Positions 1 to 5,937 of a stretch of DNA of 6,729 nt are shown here, piece after piece (within the stretch, counting starts at the first letter, position 1; every line of letters starts with the position of its first letter). The translations under genes and the position numbers were made by a program. Source of the DNA: Bacillota bacterium. Lineage in GTDB: Bacteria > Bacillota > Dethiobacteria > SKNC01. Where the stretch lies: positions 1 to 6,729 of the forward strand of contig SKNC01000024.1 in the NCBI GenBank assembly GCA_007120745.1. Reading direction: 5' to 3'. The notes beneath the pieces were generated by a model. That model saw only the letters and a program-made list of their open reading frames with translations. It ran no database searches and was not told the DNA's origin.

Positions 1-330
1 TGATTTTAAAAAAGAATAAAAGGTTTTTATTCATATATATATATATCTATGTAGTTAGAAATAGAACAGAGCCAATTAATCGACAAAAAATTACAATTGT
101 TCTTATATAGGTTATTTATGCACAAACAAAATTTTAATTTTTAAAGGATTTTGGAATATTTTATCGAATATATATCAAGTTGTTTTTTATAACGTGAAAA
201 ACATTTTTAAATATAGCAAAACTTCTCAACAAAATGATTTTTCAGCATAGTTATATAAAATAACCTTTATACGCGTTTTGGCAAAATGGTGTATCCCTGA
301 AGATGTTACCAGTGATGCCAAGAAATTATA
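1..330. other. AT-rich intergenic region
   Basis: No supportable gene lies in this stretch. It is strikingly AT-rich, with stops in all frames, and differs from the more balanced composition that begins near position 270. It holds an alternating (AT)7 run at 33-46 and a weak AT-only hairpin (gaataaaa at 14-21 pairing with ttttattc at 25-32). The hairpin could be the tail of an upstream terminator, but it lacks a GC-rich stem. A lone TTATGCACA at 116-124 fits a relaxed DnaA box but has no partners nearby. The region may be a spacer after an upstream gene outside the window. Confidence 0.6.
33..46. repeat. (AT)7 dinucleotide run
   Basis: Seven perfect AT dinucleotides stand in a row inside the AT-rich leader region. 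Such runs are easily melted and prone to slippage. No function is implied by the sequence. Confidence 0.8.
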
Positions 331-388
331 TCAACATTATGTAAACAACTGTGCTATACTTATGAAGAATGCTCAAAAAATCTTTTGA
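278..388 (+). CDS. Possible small ORF or gene relic, 36 codons
   Basis: This frame is open from the stop at 248-250 to a TGA at 386-388. The only plausible start is a TTG at 278, giving a product that begins MAKWCIPEDVTSDAKK and ends NAQKIF. The composition looks protein-like (DVTSDAKKLYQHYV), unlike the AT-rich DNA before it, which is why I list it. Against it, there is no Shine-Dalgarno site before the TTG, and the best promoter for the downstream phosphorylase gene (331-360) lies inside it. I do not recognise the product. It may be the C-terminal remnant of a lost gene, a small protein, or chance. It ends 20 bases before the phosphorylase start. Confidence 0.2.
   Translation: MAKWCIPEDVTSDAKKLYQHYVNNCAILMKNAQKIF
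331..360 (+). promoter_or_regulatory. Probable sigma-A promoter for glgP
   Basis: The -10 box is TATACT at 355-360, preceded by TGC at 352-354, so it is a TGn-extended -10. The -35 candidate is TCAACA at 331-336 (four of six consensus bases), 18 bases upstream. Transcription would start near 366-368, giving a leader of about 42 bases ending in the strong ribosome site at 393-403. The extended -10 makes up for the weak -35. No operator or catabolite-repression (cre) site that I would defend is visible. Confidence 0.55.
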
Positions 389-408
389 CCTTAGAAAGGA
401 GGGTTAGT

Positions 409-2097
409 ATGAATAAAAAAGAACACCTTCCGAGAATTGCATATCTTTGTATGGAATATGGAATGCATGAAGAGCTTCCGATTTATTCAGGTGGGTTGGG
501 GGTTCTGGCTGGAGATTTAATAAAATGTGCCGGAGAAAAAAAATTTCCTATGGTAGGAATCGGTATATTATGGAGACAGGGATATACCACTCAGAAAATA
601 TGCAGCAACGGAAAACCCTATGATGTCTTTGAAGACATTGACTTAAGCCTGCTGAAAGATACCGGAGTCACTGTTAAAGTAACTGTTAAAAATAAAGAGG
701 TGGTCTGTAAAGTATGGCTGCTGGATAAGTATGGTAATGCTCCTTTATATCTTCTGGATACAAATCTTCCGGAAAATGGCGACAATATGAATATCACCAG
801 CAGACTGTACTTGGGGTCAGATGATGACCGTGTAGCTCAAGAAATCGTATTGGGTGTCGGAGGAATTAGAGCATTAAGGGCTTTGGGTATAAAGGTAGAC
901 CTTTACCATTTCAATGAAGGGCATGCGGTTTTAGGTGCTGTAGAAATGATCCGGGAAAAAATGAACAGGGGCCTTTCCTTTGAGGAGGCCTGGGCTGAAA
1001 CAAGAAACCTGGTAGTCTTTACAACTCATACCCCTGTGTCCGCTGGAAATGGCTCTTACAGTCACGAAACCATGTTTAATATGGGAGCATATAACGGGCT
1101 CAACTACGAGCAAATGTCCAGGATTGGAGGAGACCCCTTCAGCATAACCGTAGCAGGGCTTCGTCTATCCAGAAGGACCAATGCAGTTTCCAAGATTCAT
1201 GGAGAGACTGCCAGAAAAATGTGGGATCATGTCAAGGACGGTTCACCCATTATACCTGTTACCAATGGTGTGCATCGCACTACCTGGCAGGATTCTCGTA
1301 TCAAGGAAGCTCATGAAAAAGGGAAAGACCTTTGGGCTCCGCACCTGGAGGCCAAGAGGGAACTGGTGGCGGAAATATTTAGAACAAACAATGTGCTCTT
1401 TAACCCGGAAGCTCTTACCATTGGATTTGCCCGAAGAGTAACGGCATACAAGAGGTGCGACTTAATCCTGGGGAGACCTGGTGAACTTGAACCTATGCTG
1501 GAAAATGGCACTCTGCAGCTGGTTTTTTCCGGGAAGTTTCATCCCTACGATGAGTACGGCAGAAGTGTCATTCCTAGAATTGTTGAAATGTCTAAAAGAT
1601 ATCCCCAGGGAGTTGTGTTCCTGGAGAACTACGATATCAGGCTGGGTAAAATTCTTACCCGGGGTTGTGATGTCTGGTTGAATACCCCCAGGCGTCCCCT
1701 GGAAGCCAGCGGTACTTCCGGCATGAAGGCAGCCATGAACGGAGTTCTGAACCTGAGCATTCTGGATGGCTGGTGGCCGGAAGCGTGCAGGCACGGGGTA
1801 AACGGATGGCAGATTGGGCACGGTTATGAAGGATGCAACCAGGATGAACATGATTTAAGCTGTCTTTATCAGGTGCTTATGAATGAAGTGGTTCCCGTGT
1901 ATTACAATGAACGGCCTAAATGGGTTCAAATGATGAGAGAAAGCATAAATTCCTCCATATGGAATTTCTCTTCAGAAAGAATGATTACGGACTATTACTC
2001 TCGTCTATATACAGAAGGCGAAATAACAGAAATTGAAGATCAAGCCCAGATGCCGGAAATACTCTCTGATTTCCCTACCTGCGCTCAACAGCGATAA
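409..2097 (+). CDS. glgP: Alpha-glucan (glycogen) phosphorylase, short form
   Basis: This cytoplasmic PLP enzyme releases glucose 1-phosphate from the ends of glycogen or maltodextrin chains using phosphate. The ATG at 409 follows a near-ideal ribosome site (AGAAAGGAGGG, 393-403); an in-frame TTG at 385 lacks one and is rejected. The 562-residue product starts directly with the phosphorylase fold (RIAYLCMEYG, then IYSGGLGVLAGD). Landmarks are FNEGH at 168-172, FTTHTP, NGVHRTTW, and ARRVTAYKR at 341-349, whose R343 and K348 match the phosphate-contacting Arg569 and Lys574 of muscle phosphorylase. EASGTSGMKAAMNG carries the PLP lysine, K440. It belongs to the bacterial and archaeal family of shorter phosphorylases (TIGR02094 type), and lacks the N-terminal DUF3417 extension of the ~850-residue members. 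No other glycogen gene is adjacent, and the gene appears monocistronic. Family assignment is firm; the preferred chain length of the substrate cannot be read from the sequence. Confidence 0.95.
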   Translation: MNKKEHLPRIAYLCMEYGMHEELPIYSGGLGVLAGDLIKCAGEKKFPMVGIGILWRQGYTTQKICSNGKPYDVFEDIDLSLLKDTGVTVKVTVKNKEVVCKVWLLDKYGNAPLYLLDTNLPENGDNMNITSRLYLGSDDDRVAQEIVLGVGGIRALRALGIKVDLYHFNEGHAVLGAVEMIREKMNRGLSFEEAWAETRNLVVFTTHTPVSAGNGSYSHETMFNMGAYNGLNYEQMSRIGGDPFSITVAGLRLSRRTNAVSKIHGETARKMWDHVKDGSPIIPVTNGVHRTTWQDSRIKEAHEKGKDLWAPHLEAKRELVAEIFRTNNVLFNPEALTIGFARRVTAYKRCDLILGRPGELEPMLENGTLQLVFSGKFHPYDEYGRSVIPRIVEMSKRYPQGVVFLENYDIRLGKILTRGCDVWLNTPRRPLEASGTSGMKAAMNGVLNLSILDGWWPEACRHGVNGWQIGHGYEGCNQDEHDLSCLYQVLMNEVVPVYYNERPKWVQMMRESINSSIWNFSSERMITDYYSRLYTEGEITEIEDQAQMPEILSDFPTCAQQR

Positions 2098-2116
2098 AAA
2101 CTGAACAGAATGTCAC

Positions 2117-2143
2117 AACCGGACAGAATGTCCGGTTTTTTTT
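2117..2143 (+). terminator. Intrinsic terminator after glgP
   Basis: A perfect 9-base-pair stem (aaccggaca at 2117-2125 with tgtccggtt at 2129-2137) closes on a 3-base GAA loop and runs into eight T residues (2136-2143). It starts 20 bases after the phosphorylase stop. The left arm overlaps a direct repeat: acagaatgtc occurs at 2105-2114 and again at 2123-2132. Confidence 0.93.
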
Positions 2144-2162
2144 ATCTTGTTCCCCGGCCGGA

Positions 2163-2205
2163 ATGGGTGATAACTTGCAATGAATCTGTGATAAATCTGC
2201 GATGA
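2163..2205. repeat. Four imperfect tandem repeats of about 11 bases
   Basis: Successive units are atgggtgataa (2163-2173), cttgcaatga (2174-2183), atctgtgataa (2184-2194) and atctgcgatga (2195-2205). The last two match at 9 of 11 positions, and the first matches the third at 9 of 11. The period is close to one turn of B-DNA. The repeats sit between the glgP terminator and the cold shock promoter. They could be a protein-binding array or a slippage product. Confidence 0.4.
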
Positions 2206-2235
2206 GCACAGGTTACGGTATGCCTGGAGGGAATA

Positions 2236-2271
2236 ATGCATCGTAGTGAATTGGCAGCACCTAACCAGTAG
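2236..2271 (+). CDS. Possible 11-codon leader peptide or chance mini-ORF
   Basis: GGAGGG at 2226-2231 precedes an ATG at 2236 by four bases, and the frame reads MHRSELAAPNQ then TAG. The spacing is tighter than optimal. The stop codon lies in the loop of a small hairpin (aaccag at 2263-2268 with ctggtt at 2272-2277). The frame ends 20 bases before the -35 box of the cold shock gene, so it is not on that gene's main transcript. No promoter of its own is evident. Translation is possible but unproven. Confidence 0.2.
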   Translation: MHRSELAAPNQ

Positions 2272-2290
2272 CTGGTTCAGGGAAAATTAT

Positions 2291-2319
2291 TTGACACTAA
2301 AAAAAAAGAATGTTACTAT
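2291..2319 (+). promoter_or_regulatory. Strong sigma-A promoter for the cold shock gene
   Basis: The -35 box is a perfect TTGACA (2291-2296), the spacer is exactly 17 bases and A-rich, and the -10 is TACTAT (2314-2319), preceded by TGT at 2311-2313, an extended -10. The predicted start near 2326 gives a leader of about 43 bases before the ATG at 2369. This is the best promoter in the window and suits an abundant protein. Confidence 0.88.
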
Positions 2320-2368
2320 ATGTCTTAGAATATTAAGAAAGGCAAAACTAGGAGGTATTAGGGACTTA

Positions 2369-2569
2369 ATGAAACAAGGTACAATCAAGTGGTTTAACAA
2401 TCAAAAAGGGTACGGTTTTATTGAAGTAGAAGGTGAAAATGACGTCTTTGTACACTATTCAGCCATCCAAAAAGAAGGATTCAAAACCCTGGAAGAAGGC
2501 CAGCGAGTTGAATTTGAAGTAATCGAAGGCAACAGAGGCCCTCAGGCTGCTAACGTAATAGAAATATAA
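2369..2569 (+). CDS. Cold shock protein, CspA/CspB family
   Basis: This is a 66-residue single cold shock domain, a cytoplasmic RNA and single-stranded DNA chaperone that keeps mRNA open for translation. RNP1 is KGYGFI at residues 13-18 and RNP2 is VFVHY at 26-30. The surrounding aromatic residues W8, F9, Y15, F17, F27, H29 and Y30 form the nucleic-acid face. The C-terminal part, GNRGPQAANV, is the usual family ending. Length and sequence are close to Bacillus subtilis CspB. The ATG at 2369 is chosen because it opens at the standard N-terminus (MKQGTIKWFN). GGAGG at 2351-2355 is 13 bases upstream, longer than usual. The frame stays open back to a GTG at 2246, but the promoter lies inside that extension. 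It forms its own transcription unit. Whether it is cold-induced or constitutive cannot be told. Confidence 0.96.
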   Translation: MKQGTIKWFNNQKGYGFIEVEGENDVFVHYSAIQKEGFKTLEEGQRVEFEVIEGNRGPQAANVIEI

Positions 2570-2612
2570 TAATGCCCTGCCGGCTTTAATAATATTTTGT
2601 TATTACGTTCGG

Positions 2613-2646
2613 TTAAAAGCGCCTTTCGTACGAAAGGCGCTTTTAA
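2613..2646. terminator. Perfect 34-base palindrome, terminator after the cold shock gene
   Basis: Bases 2613-2629 (ttaaaagcgcctttcgt) are exactly complementary to 2630-2646, with the centre CGTACG. As RNA it gives a 15-pair stem with a GTAC loop, flanked by AAAA on the left and TTTT on the right, so it could stop transcription in either direction. The T-run is short (TTTTAATTT), and some read-through into the threonine synthase gene is plausible. Confidence 0.85.
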
Positions 2647-2718
2647 TTTAAATCCTAAAATATGAGTTTTTAATACCAGATTATGCCAGATAGATTTTTC
2701 ATGGGGGTGAAGAGAAAT

Positions 2719-4212
2719 ATGTACTATGTCAGCACAAGAGATAACTACCCCAGGGTTTCCACAGCAAAAGCTGTTAAGCTGGGCATGGTTCCTACGGGAG
2801 GCCTGTTTGTTCCGGAAAAAGTACCAAAAATAAGCAGTAAGCTGATTGATATGATGGATCTTACATACGGACAACTGGCTCAGGAAATATTACAATATTT
2901 TTTAACAGATTATACCAGGGAAGAAATTGAAGAATGTGTTATCAGGGCTTATCATCCTGATATTTTTGATTCTCCTGAAATTGTTCCCCTTCATAAGCTG
3001 GAGGATAGAACTTTTATTATGGAATTATGGCATGGACCTACCGCTGCTTTTAAAGATGTTGCCCTGCAGATTATGCCCCACTTTCTATCCAAAGCTATAC
3101 AAAAACTGGCTGCAGACAAAGAAACCGTAATCCTGGTAGCTACCTCTGGAGATACGGGTAAAGCAGCTTTGGAAGGTTTTAAAGACGTGGAGGGTATAAA
3201 AATAATCGTTTTTTACCCGTATGGTGGAGTGAGCCGGATGCAGGAACTGCAGATGGCAACCACGGAGGGCAGCAATACTCACGTTGTTTCTTTAAAAGGC
3301 AATTTTGATGACTGCCAAAACGCCGTCAAAGAAGTATTCGCAGACCCGGAATTCAACAGCTTCCTCAATGATAAAGGGGTTGAACTTTCTTCAGCCAACT
3401 CAATTAACTGGGGACGCCTGGTTCCACAGATTGTGTATTACTTCTGGTCTTATTTAAATCTGATGAAAAGAAATGAAATTAAAGAGGATGAAAAAATCAA
3501 TTTCTGCATTCCCACCGGAAATTTTGGCAACATACTGGCGGGCTACTATGCGTACATGATGGGTCTGCCGGTAAAACGTTTTATCTGTGCCTCCAACGAA
3601 AACAAAGTGCTGACGGATTTTATCAATACCGGGACTTACGATAGAAGACGGGATTTCAAAAAGACCAACAGCCCCTCAATGGACATATTGATTTCCAGCA
3701 ACCTGGAACGGTTTTTATTTGAGATTACCGGACACAATGCGGACCAGATAAGGTCATGGTTTGAAGAACTTCAATCCACTAGGGCTTTTCAAATAGATTC
3801 TGTTACTCATGATAAAATTACCGGCATTATGGAAGGTGACTTTTCCACCCAAAGGCAAACCCTGGAAACCATTAAAGAAGTTTACCGGAAGCATGACTAC
3901 CTGTTAGATACCCATACTGCCGTAGGGGTAAATGTATATCAGAAATACCGCATGAAGGATTCTGAGACTGTTACGGTAATTGGTTCAACTGCGAACCCCT
4001 ATAAGTTTAATTCTTCCGTGCTGGAGGCCTTAAAGGGGAAAGAGGCCCTGGAAGGAAAAGACGAATTTGTTTTATTGGAAGAACTAAGGAAAATCACCGG
4101 ACAGGAGATTCATCCGGGACTGAAAAATCTGGAAGAAAAAAAGGTGATACACAGTATGACCGGCGAAATAGATAATATAAAGCAAATTGTTATGGACATA
4201 TTAGAAATTTGA
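2719..4212 (+). CDS. thrC: Threonine synthase
   Basis: This cytoplasmic fold-type II PLP enzyme converts O-phospho-L-homoserine and water to L-threonine and phosphate, the last step of threonine synthesis. The 497-residue length is typical of the longer bacterial form. The N-terminus carries the family opening (YYVSTRDNYPRVSTAKAV, then GMVPTGGLFVPE). HGPTAAFKD holds the PLP lysine, K112; TSGDTGKAA at 142-150 is the usual cofactor or phosphate-binding segment; NSINWGRLVPQ and PTGNFGN follow. The ATG at 2719 is preferred because GGGGGTGA (2703-2710) lies 8 bases upstream and the product matches the family N-terminus; starts at 2683 and 2701 would add 12 or 6 non-family residues. No hom or thrB gene is adjacent. 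I see no T-box or convincing promoter in 2647-2700, so expression may depend on read-through from the cold shock unit or on a weak promoter I cannot identify. Confidence 0.95.
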   Translation: MYYVSTRDNYPRVSTAKAVKLGMVPTGGLFVPEKVPKISSKLIDMMDLTYGQLAQEILQYFLTDYTREEIEECVIRAYHPDIFDSPEIVPLHKLEDRTFIMELWHGPTAAFKDVALQIMPHFLSKAIQKLAADKETVILVATSGDTGKAALEGFKDVEGIKIIVFYPYGGVSRMQELQMATTEGSNTHVVSLKGNFDDCQNAVKEVFADPEFNSFLNDKGVELSSANSINWGRLVPQIVYYFWSYLNLMKRNEIKEDEKINFCIPTGNFGNILAGYYAYMMGLPVKRFICASNENKVLTDFINTGTYDRRRDFKKTNSPSMDILISSNLERFLFEITGHNADQIRSWFEELQSTRAFQIDSVTHDKITGIMEGDFSTQRQTLETIKEVYRKHDYLLDTHTAVGVNVYQKYRMKDSETVTVIGSTANPYKFNSSVLEALKGKEALEGKDEFVLLEELRKITGQEIHPGLKNLEEKKVIHSMTGEIDNIKQIVMDILEI

Positions 4213-4275
4213 CAATCCGAGGGTTAAGTTTCAGCTTTTTTAGAAAGAATTTCGTCTTAGAAAGGAGTTTTTTCA

Positions 4276-5238
4276 ATGCCTGCCAATTTAACTCCCCAGT
4301 ACTATGCTGCAGAAGAAGCTTACAAAAAAGCAAGAACACCGGAGGAAAAAGTGGAAGCCCTGCAGAACATGCTGGCGGTAATTCCAAAACATAAAGGAAC
4401 GGAAAAGCTGCAGGGAGAAATAAAAAAGAAGTTGGCTGCGCTGAGAAAAGAGGGTAAAAAAAAGAAGAGCGGCAAAAGCTCGTACAATCCTTTTTATGTG
4501 GAAAGACAGGGCGCTGGACAGGTGGTCCTGGTGGGGTTCCCTAACACCGGCAAATCTTCCCTGGTAGGTGCTTTAACCCGGGCAAAGGTTAAAGTGGCAG
4601 ATTATCCGTTCTCCACCTCCCTTCCCCAGGCAGGGATGATGCCCTTTGAAAATGTATATGTTCAGCTGGTGGATACACCTCCCATTACGGAGGATATGGT
4701 TCCTCCTGGCCTTTTAGGAACCATAAGAGAGGCAGATGCACTGCTGATTCTCATTGATGCCGGTGCCGATGAATGCCTGGAACAGCTGGATTTTACATTG
4801 AAATTTTTAAAAGAGAAAAATGTTATTTCCGATGATTTGGAAGATAATTCTTTTCCCTGCTTGATTGCAGCCAACAAAACGGACATGGACAGCAGTCAAG
4901 ATAACCTGGAGATCATCAGGGAAATGTATCCGGGATTAACCCTATATAAAATCTCTGTTGTGAAGGGAGACCTGGAATTTCTCAGGGAGTTAATCTATAA
5001 AGCAGTAGATGTGATTCGAATTTACAGCAAAACCCCGGGGAAGAAACCGGACATGGAAAAGCCCTTCACACTGAAGAAGGGCGGAACCATACTGGATTTT
5101 GCTGAAGCAATCCATCGGGATTTCCCAGATAAGCTTAAAAATGCCTTTGTCTGGGGTTCAACCAAGTTCGACGGCCAGGCAGTAGCTAAAGACTATGAGC
5201 TGGCCGAAGGGGACATTGTTGAACTGGATGTGGAATAA
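4276..5238 (+). CDS. DRG/OBG-like GTPase with C-terminal TGS domain
   Basis: This 320-residue cytoplasmic GTPase belongs to the TRAFAC OBG/DRG-like group, whose members are linked to ribosomes or RNA. Residues 1-55 are charged and probably helical; a basic patch follows (KEGKKKKSGKSS, 58-69). The G domain has G1 GFPNTGKSS at 87-95, the DRG-like switch segment DYPFSTSLPQAG, G3 DTPP at 133-136 and G4 NKTD at 200-203. From about residue 260 a TGS domain closes the protein (TLKKGGTILDFAEAIHRDFP), ending GDIVELDV. The G3 box reads DTPP rather than the usual DxxG. The ATG at 4276 follows AAAGGAG (4261-4267) by 8 bases. The gene starts 63 bases after threonine synthase with no terminator between, so the two are probably co-transcribed. 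The precise cellular role is unknown to me; it is shorter than YchF and not an Obg/CgtA, which has an N-terminal glycine-rich Obg fold. Confidence 0.88.
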   Translation: MPANLTPQYYAAEEAYKKARTPEEKVEALQNMLAVIPKHKGTEKLQGEIKKKLAALRKEGKKKKSGKSSYNPFYVERQGAGQVVLVGFPNTGKSSLVGALTRAKVKVADYPFSTSLPQAGMMPFENVYVQLVDTPPITEDMVPPGLLGTIREADALLILIDAGADECLEQLDFTLKFLKEKNVISDDLEDNSFPCLIAANKTDMDSSQDNLEIIREMYPGLTLYKISVVKGDLEFLRELIYKAVDVIRIYSKTPGKKPDMEKPFTLKKGGTILDFAEAIHRDFPDKLKNAFVWGSTKFDGQAVAKDYELAEGDIVELDVE

Positions 5239-5246
5239 TTATGTAT

Positions 5247-5657
5247 TTATTTTACAATCAGCACAGGAACCATGGAGTGACGTGAGACTTTGTTTGCCAC
5301 ACTGCCCAGCAGGAACTCTCTAATACCGGTTAAGCCGTGGGCTCCAATAACAACCATGTCAAATTTTTGGCCGTCCGCATATTTTATGATTTCTTTGGAG
5401 GGGTCCCCCTGAAGCATTTTGTATTCTACATTTACCTTTGACCCTTCCAATTCTTGTTTTGCCAGGGAAAATACTTTCTCTGCCCGCTTCTTCAATACCG
5501 GTGCATCCCAGCTGATGGGCTCAACAATAGTCACATCCGACTCAATTTGTACGTTTAAGACAACCACCTGCGCATCTATCTTTTCTGCAAGATTTACAGC
5601 ATACCGCAGCGCTTGAAGAGACTTCCTGGAGCCGTCAATAGGGGCTAAAATTTTCAT
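5247..5657 (-). CDS. Universal stress protein, UspA family, ATP-binding type
   Basis: This is a 136-residue single-domain Usp protein, a soluble and usually dimeric alpha/beta nucleotide-binding protein made under starvation or stress. The N-terminal ILAPIDGS (3-10) has the conserved strand-1 aspartate D8. The C-terminal GAHGLTGIREFLLGS (105-119) is an exact G-2x-G-9x-G-S motif, which marks the ATP-binding subgroup typified by MJ0577 rather than E. coli UspA. The length is normal for the family and nothing is missing. The ATG (complement of 5655-5657) lies 8 bases after AAGGAGGG (complement of 5666-5673). It is convergent with the GTPase gene, with stop codons 8 bases apart, and divergent from the amidohydrolase. 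The binding partner or physiological trigger is not visible from the sequence. Confidence 0.95.
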   Translation of the reverse strand: MKILAPIDGSRKSLQALRYAVNLAEKIDAQVVVLNVQIESDVTIVEPISWDAPVLKKRAEKVFSLAKQELEGSKVNVEYKMLQGDPSKEIIKYADGQKFDMVVIGAHGLTGIREFLLGSVANKVSRHSMVPVLIVK

Positions 5658-5704
5658 TAAATAAACCCTCCTTATAATATAAAATATAAAATGATTGTAA
5701 TTTT

Positions 5705-5734
5705 ATTATATATTCTGAAATGGTTTGTCCACAA
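5705..5734 (-). promoter_or_regulatory. Probable promoter of the universal stress gene
   Basis: Reading the minus strand, a perfect TATAAT -10 occupies 5710-5705. Upstream is TTGTGGACA (5734-5726), which offers either TGGACA at 15 bases or TTGTGG at 18 bases as the -35. Neither spacing is ideal, so the promoter may be weak or activator-assisted. The transcript would have a leader of about 40 bases containing the strong ribosome site. Confidence 0.5.
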
Positions 5735-5735
5735 T

Positions 5736-5753
5736 GAATATTTAGAATATTTA
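5736..5753. repeat. Tandem 9-base repeat between divergent promoters
   Basis: gaatattta occurs twice in a row with no mismatch (5736-5744 and 5745-5753). Each copy contains the self-complementary AATATT, so the pair also reads as an inverted repeat around TAG. It lies directly upstream of the stress gene's -35 region and about 36 bases before the -35 of the amidohydrolase. It could be an operator, an UP-like element or an AT-rich coincidence. Confidence 0.5.
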
Positions 5754-5789
5754 AACAATTCAGCGGGATGTTAAGTGTTCGTAACAATC

Positions 5790-5817
5790 TTGTCAGTACC
5801 GGAGCGGCTTATATAAT
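5790..5817 (+). promoter_or_regulatory. Probable sigma-A promoter for the amidohydrolase gene
   Basis: TTGTCA (5790-5795, five of six consensus bases) and a perfect TATAAT (5812-5817) are 16 bases apart. Transcription would begin near 5824, leaving an unusually long leader of about 114 bases before the TTG start. The leader contains a weak U-A hairpin (5840-5847 with 5852-5859) and two mini-ORFs (5872-5895 and 5900-5935), neither with a good ribosome site. Confidence 0.7.
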
Positions 5818-5937
5818 TAAAAGAAAACAACTGATATTGCTTTTTTTCGTTAGAAAAAGGAAAATAAATAAATGTATGGAAATGTAAGATTATAAGTAAA
5901 TGAAATTCGATGAAAACTGTGAGGAGGAAGACTAAAA

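Noticed and set aside
116..124. DnaA-box-like TTATGCACA in AT-rich DNA, hinting at an origin
   Set aside because: It is a single copy with no cluster and no dnaA, dnaN or other replication gene nearby. A one-mismatch match, TTGTCCACA (5725-5733), is equally isolated.
390..401. Identical 12-base string cttagaaaggag before glgP and before the GTPase gene (4256-4267)
   Set aside because: AGAAAGGAG is simply the complement of the 16S rRNA 3' end, so the shared string reflects two strong ribosome sites rather than a dispersed element.
385..408. Alternative TTG start for the phosphorylase, adding eight residues
   Set aside because: No ribosome site precedes the TTG, and the added segment would itself contain the strong Shine-Dalgarno sequence serving the ATG at 409.
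1462..1851. Minus-strand 129-codon open frame inside the phosphorylase gene
   Set aside because: It is a shadow of the well-supported phosphorylase frame and shows no recognisable protein features.
2246..2368. In-frame 41-codon N-terminal extension of the cold shock protein from a GTG
   Set aside because: It contains the strong TTGACA-17-TACTAT promoter, is unlike any cold shock N-terminus, and lacks a well-placed ribosome site.
4209..4237. TTGACA over the end of thrC as a -35 for the GTPase gene
   Set aside because: The position 17 bases downstream is CAGCTT, not a -10 box, and no better partner occurs at acceptable spacing.
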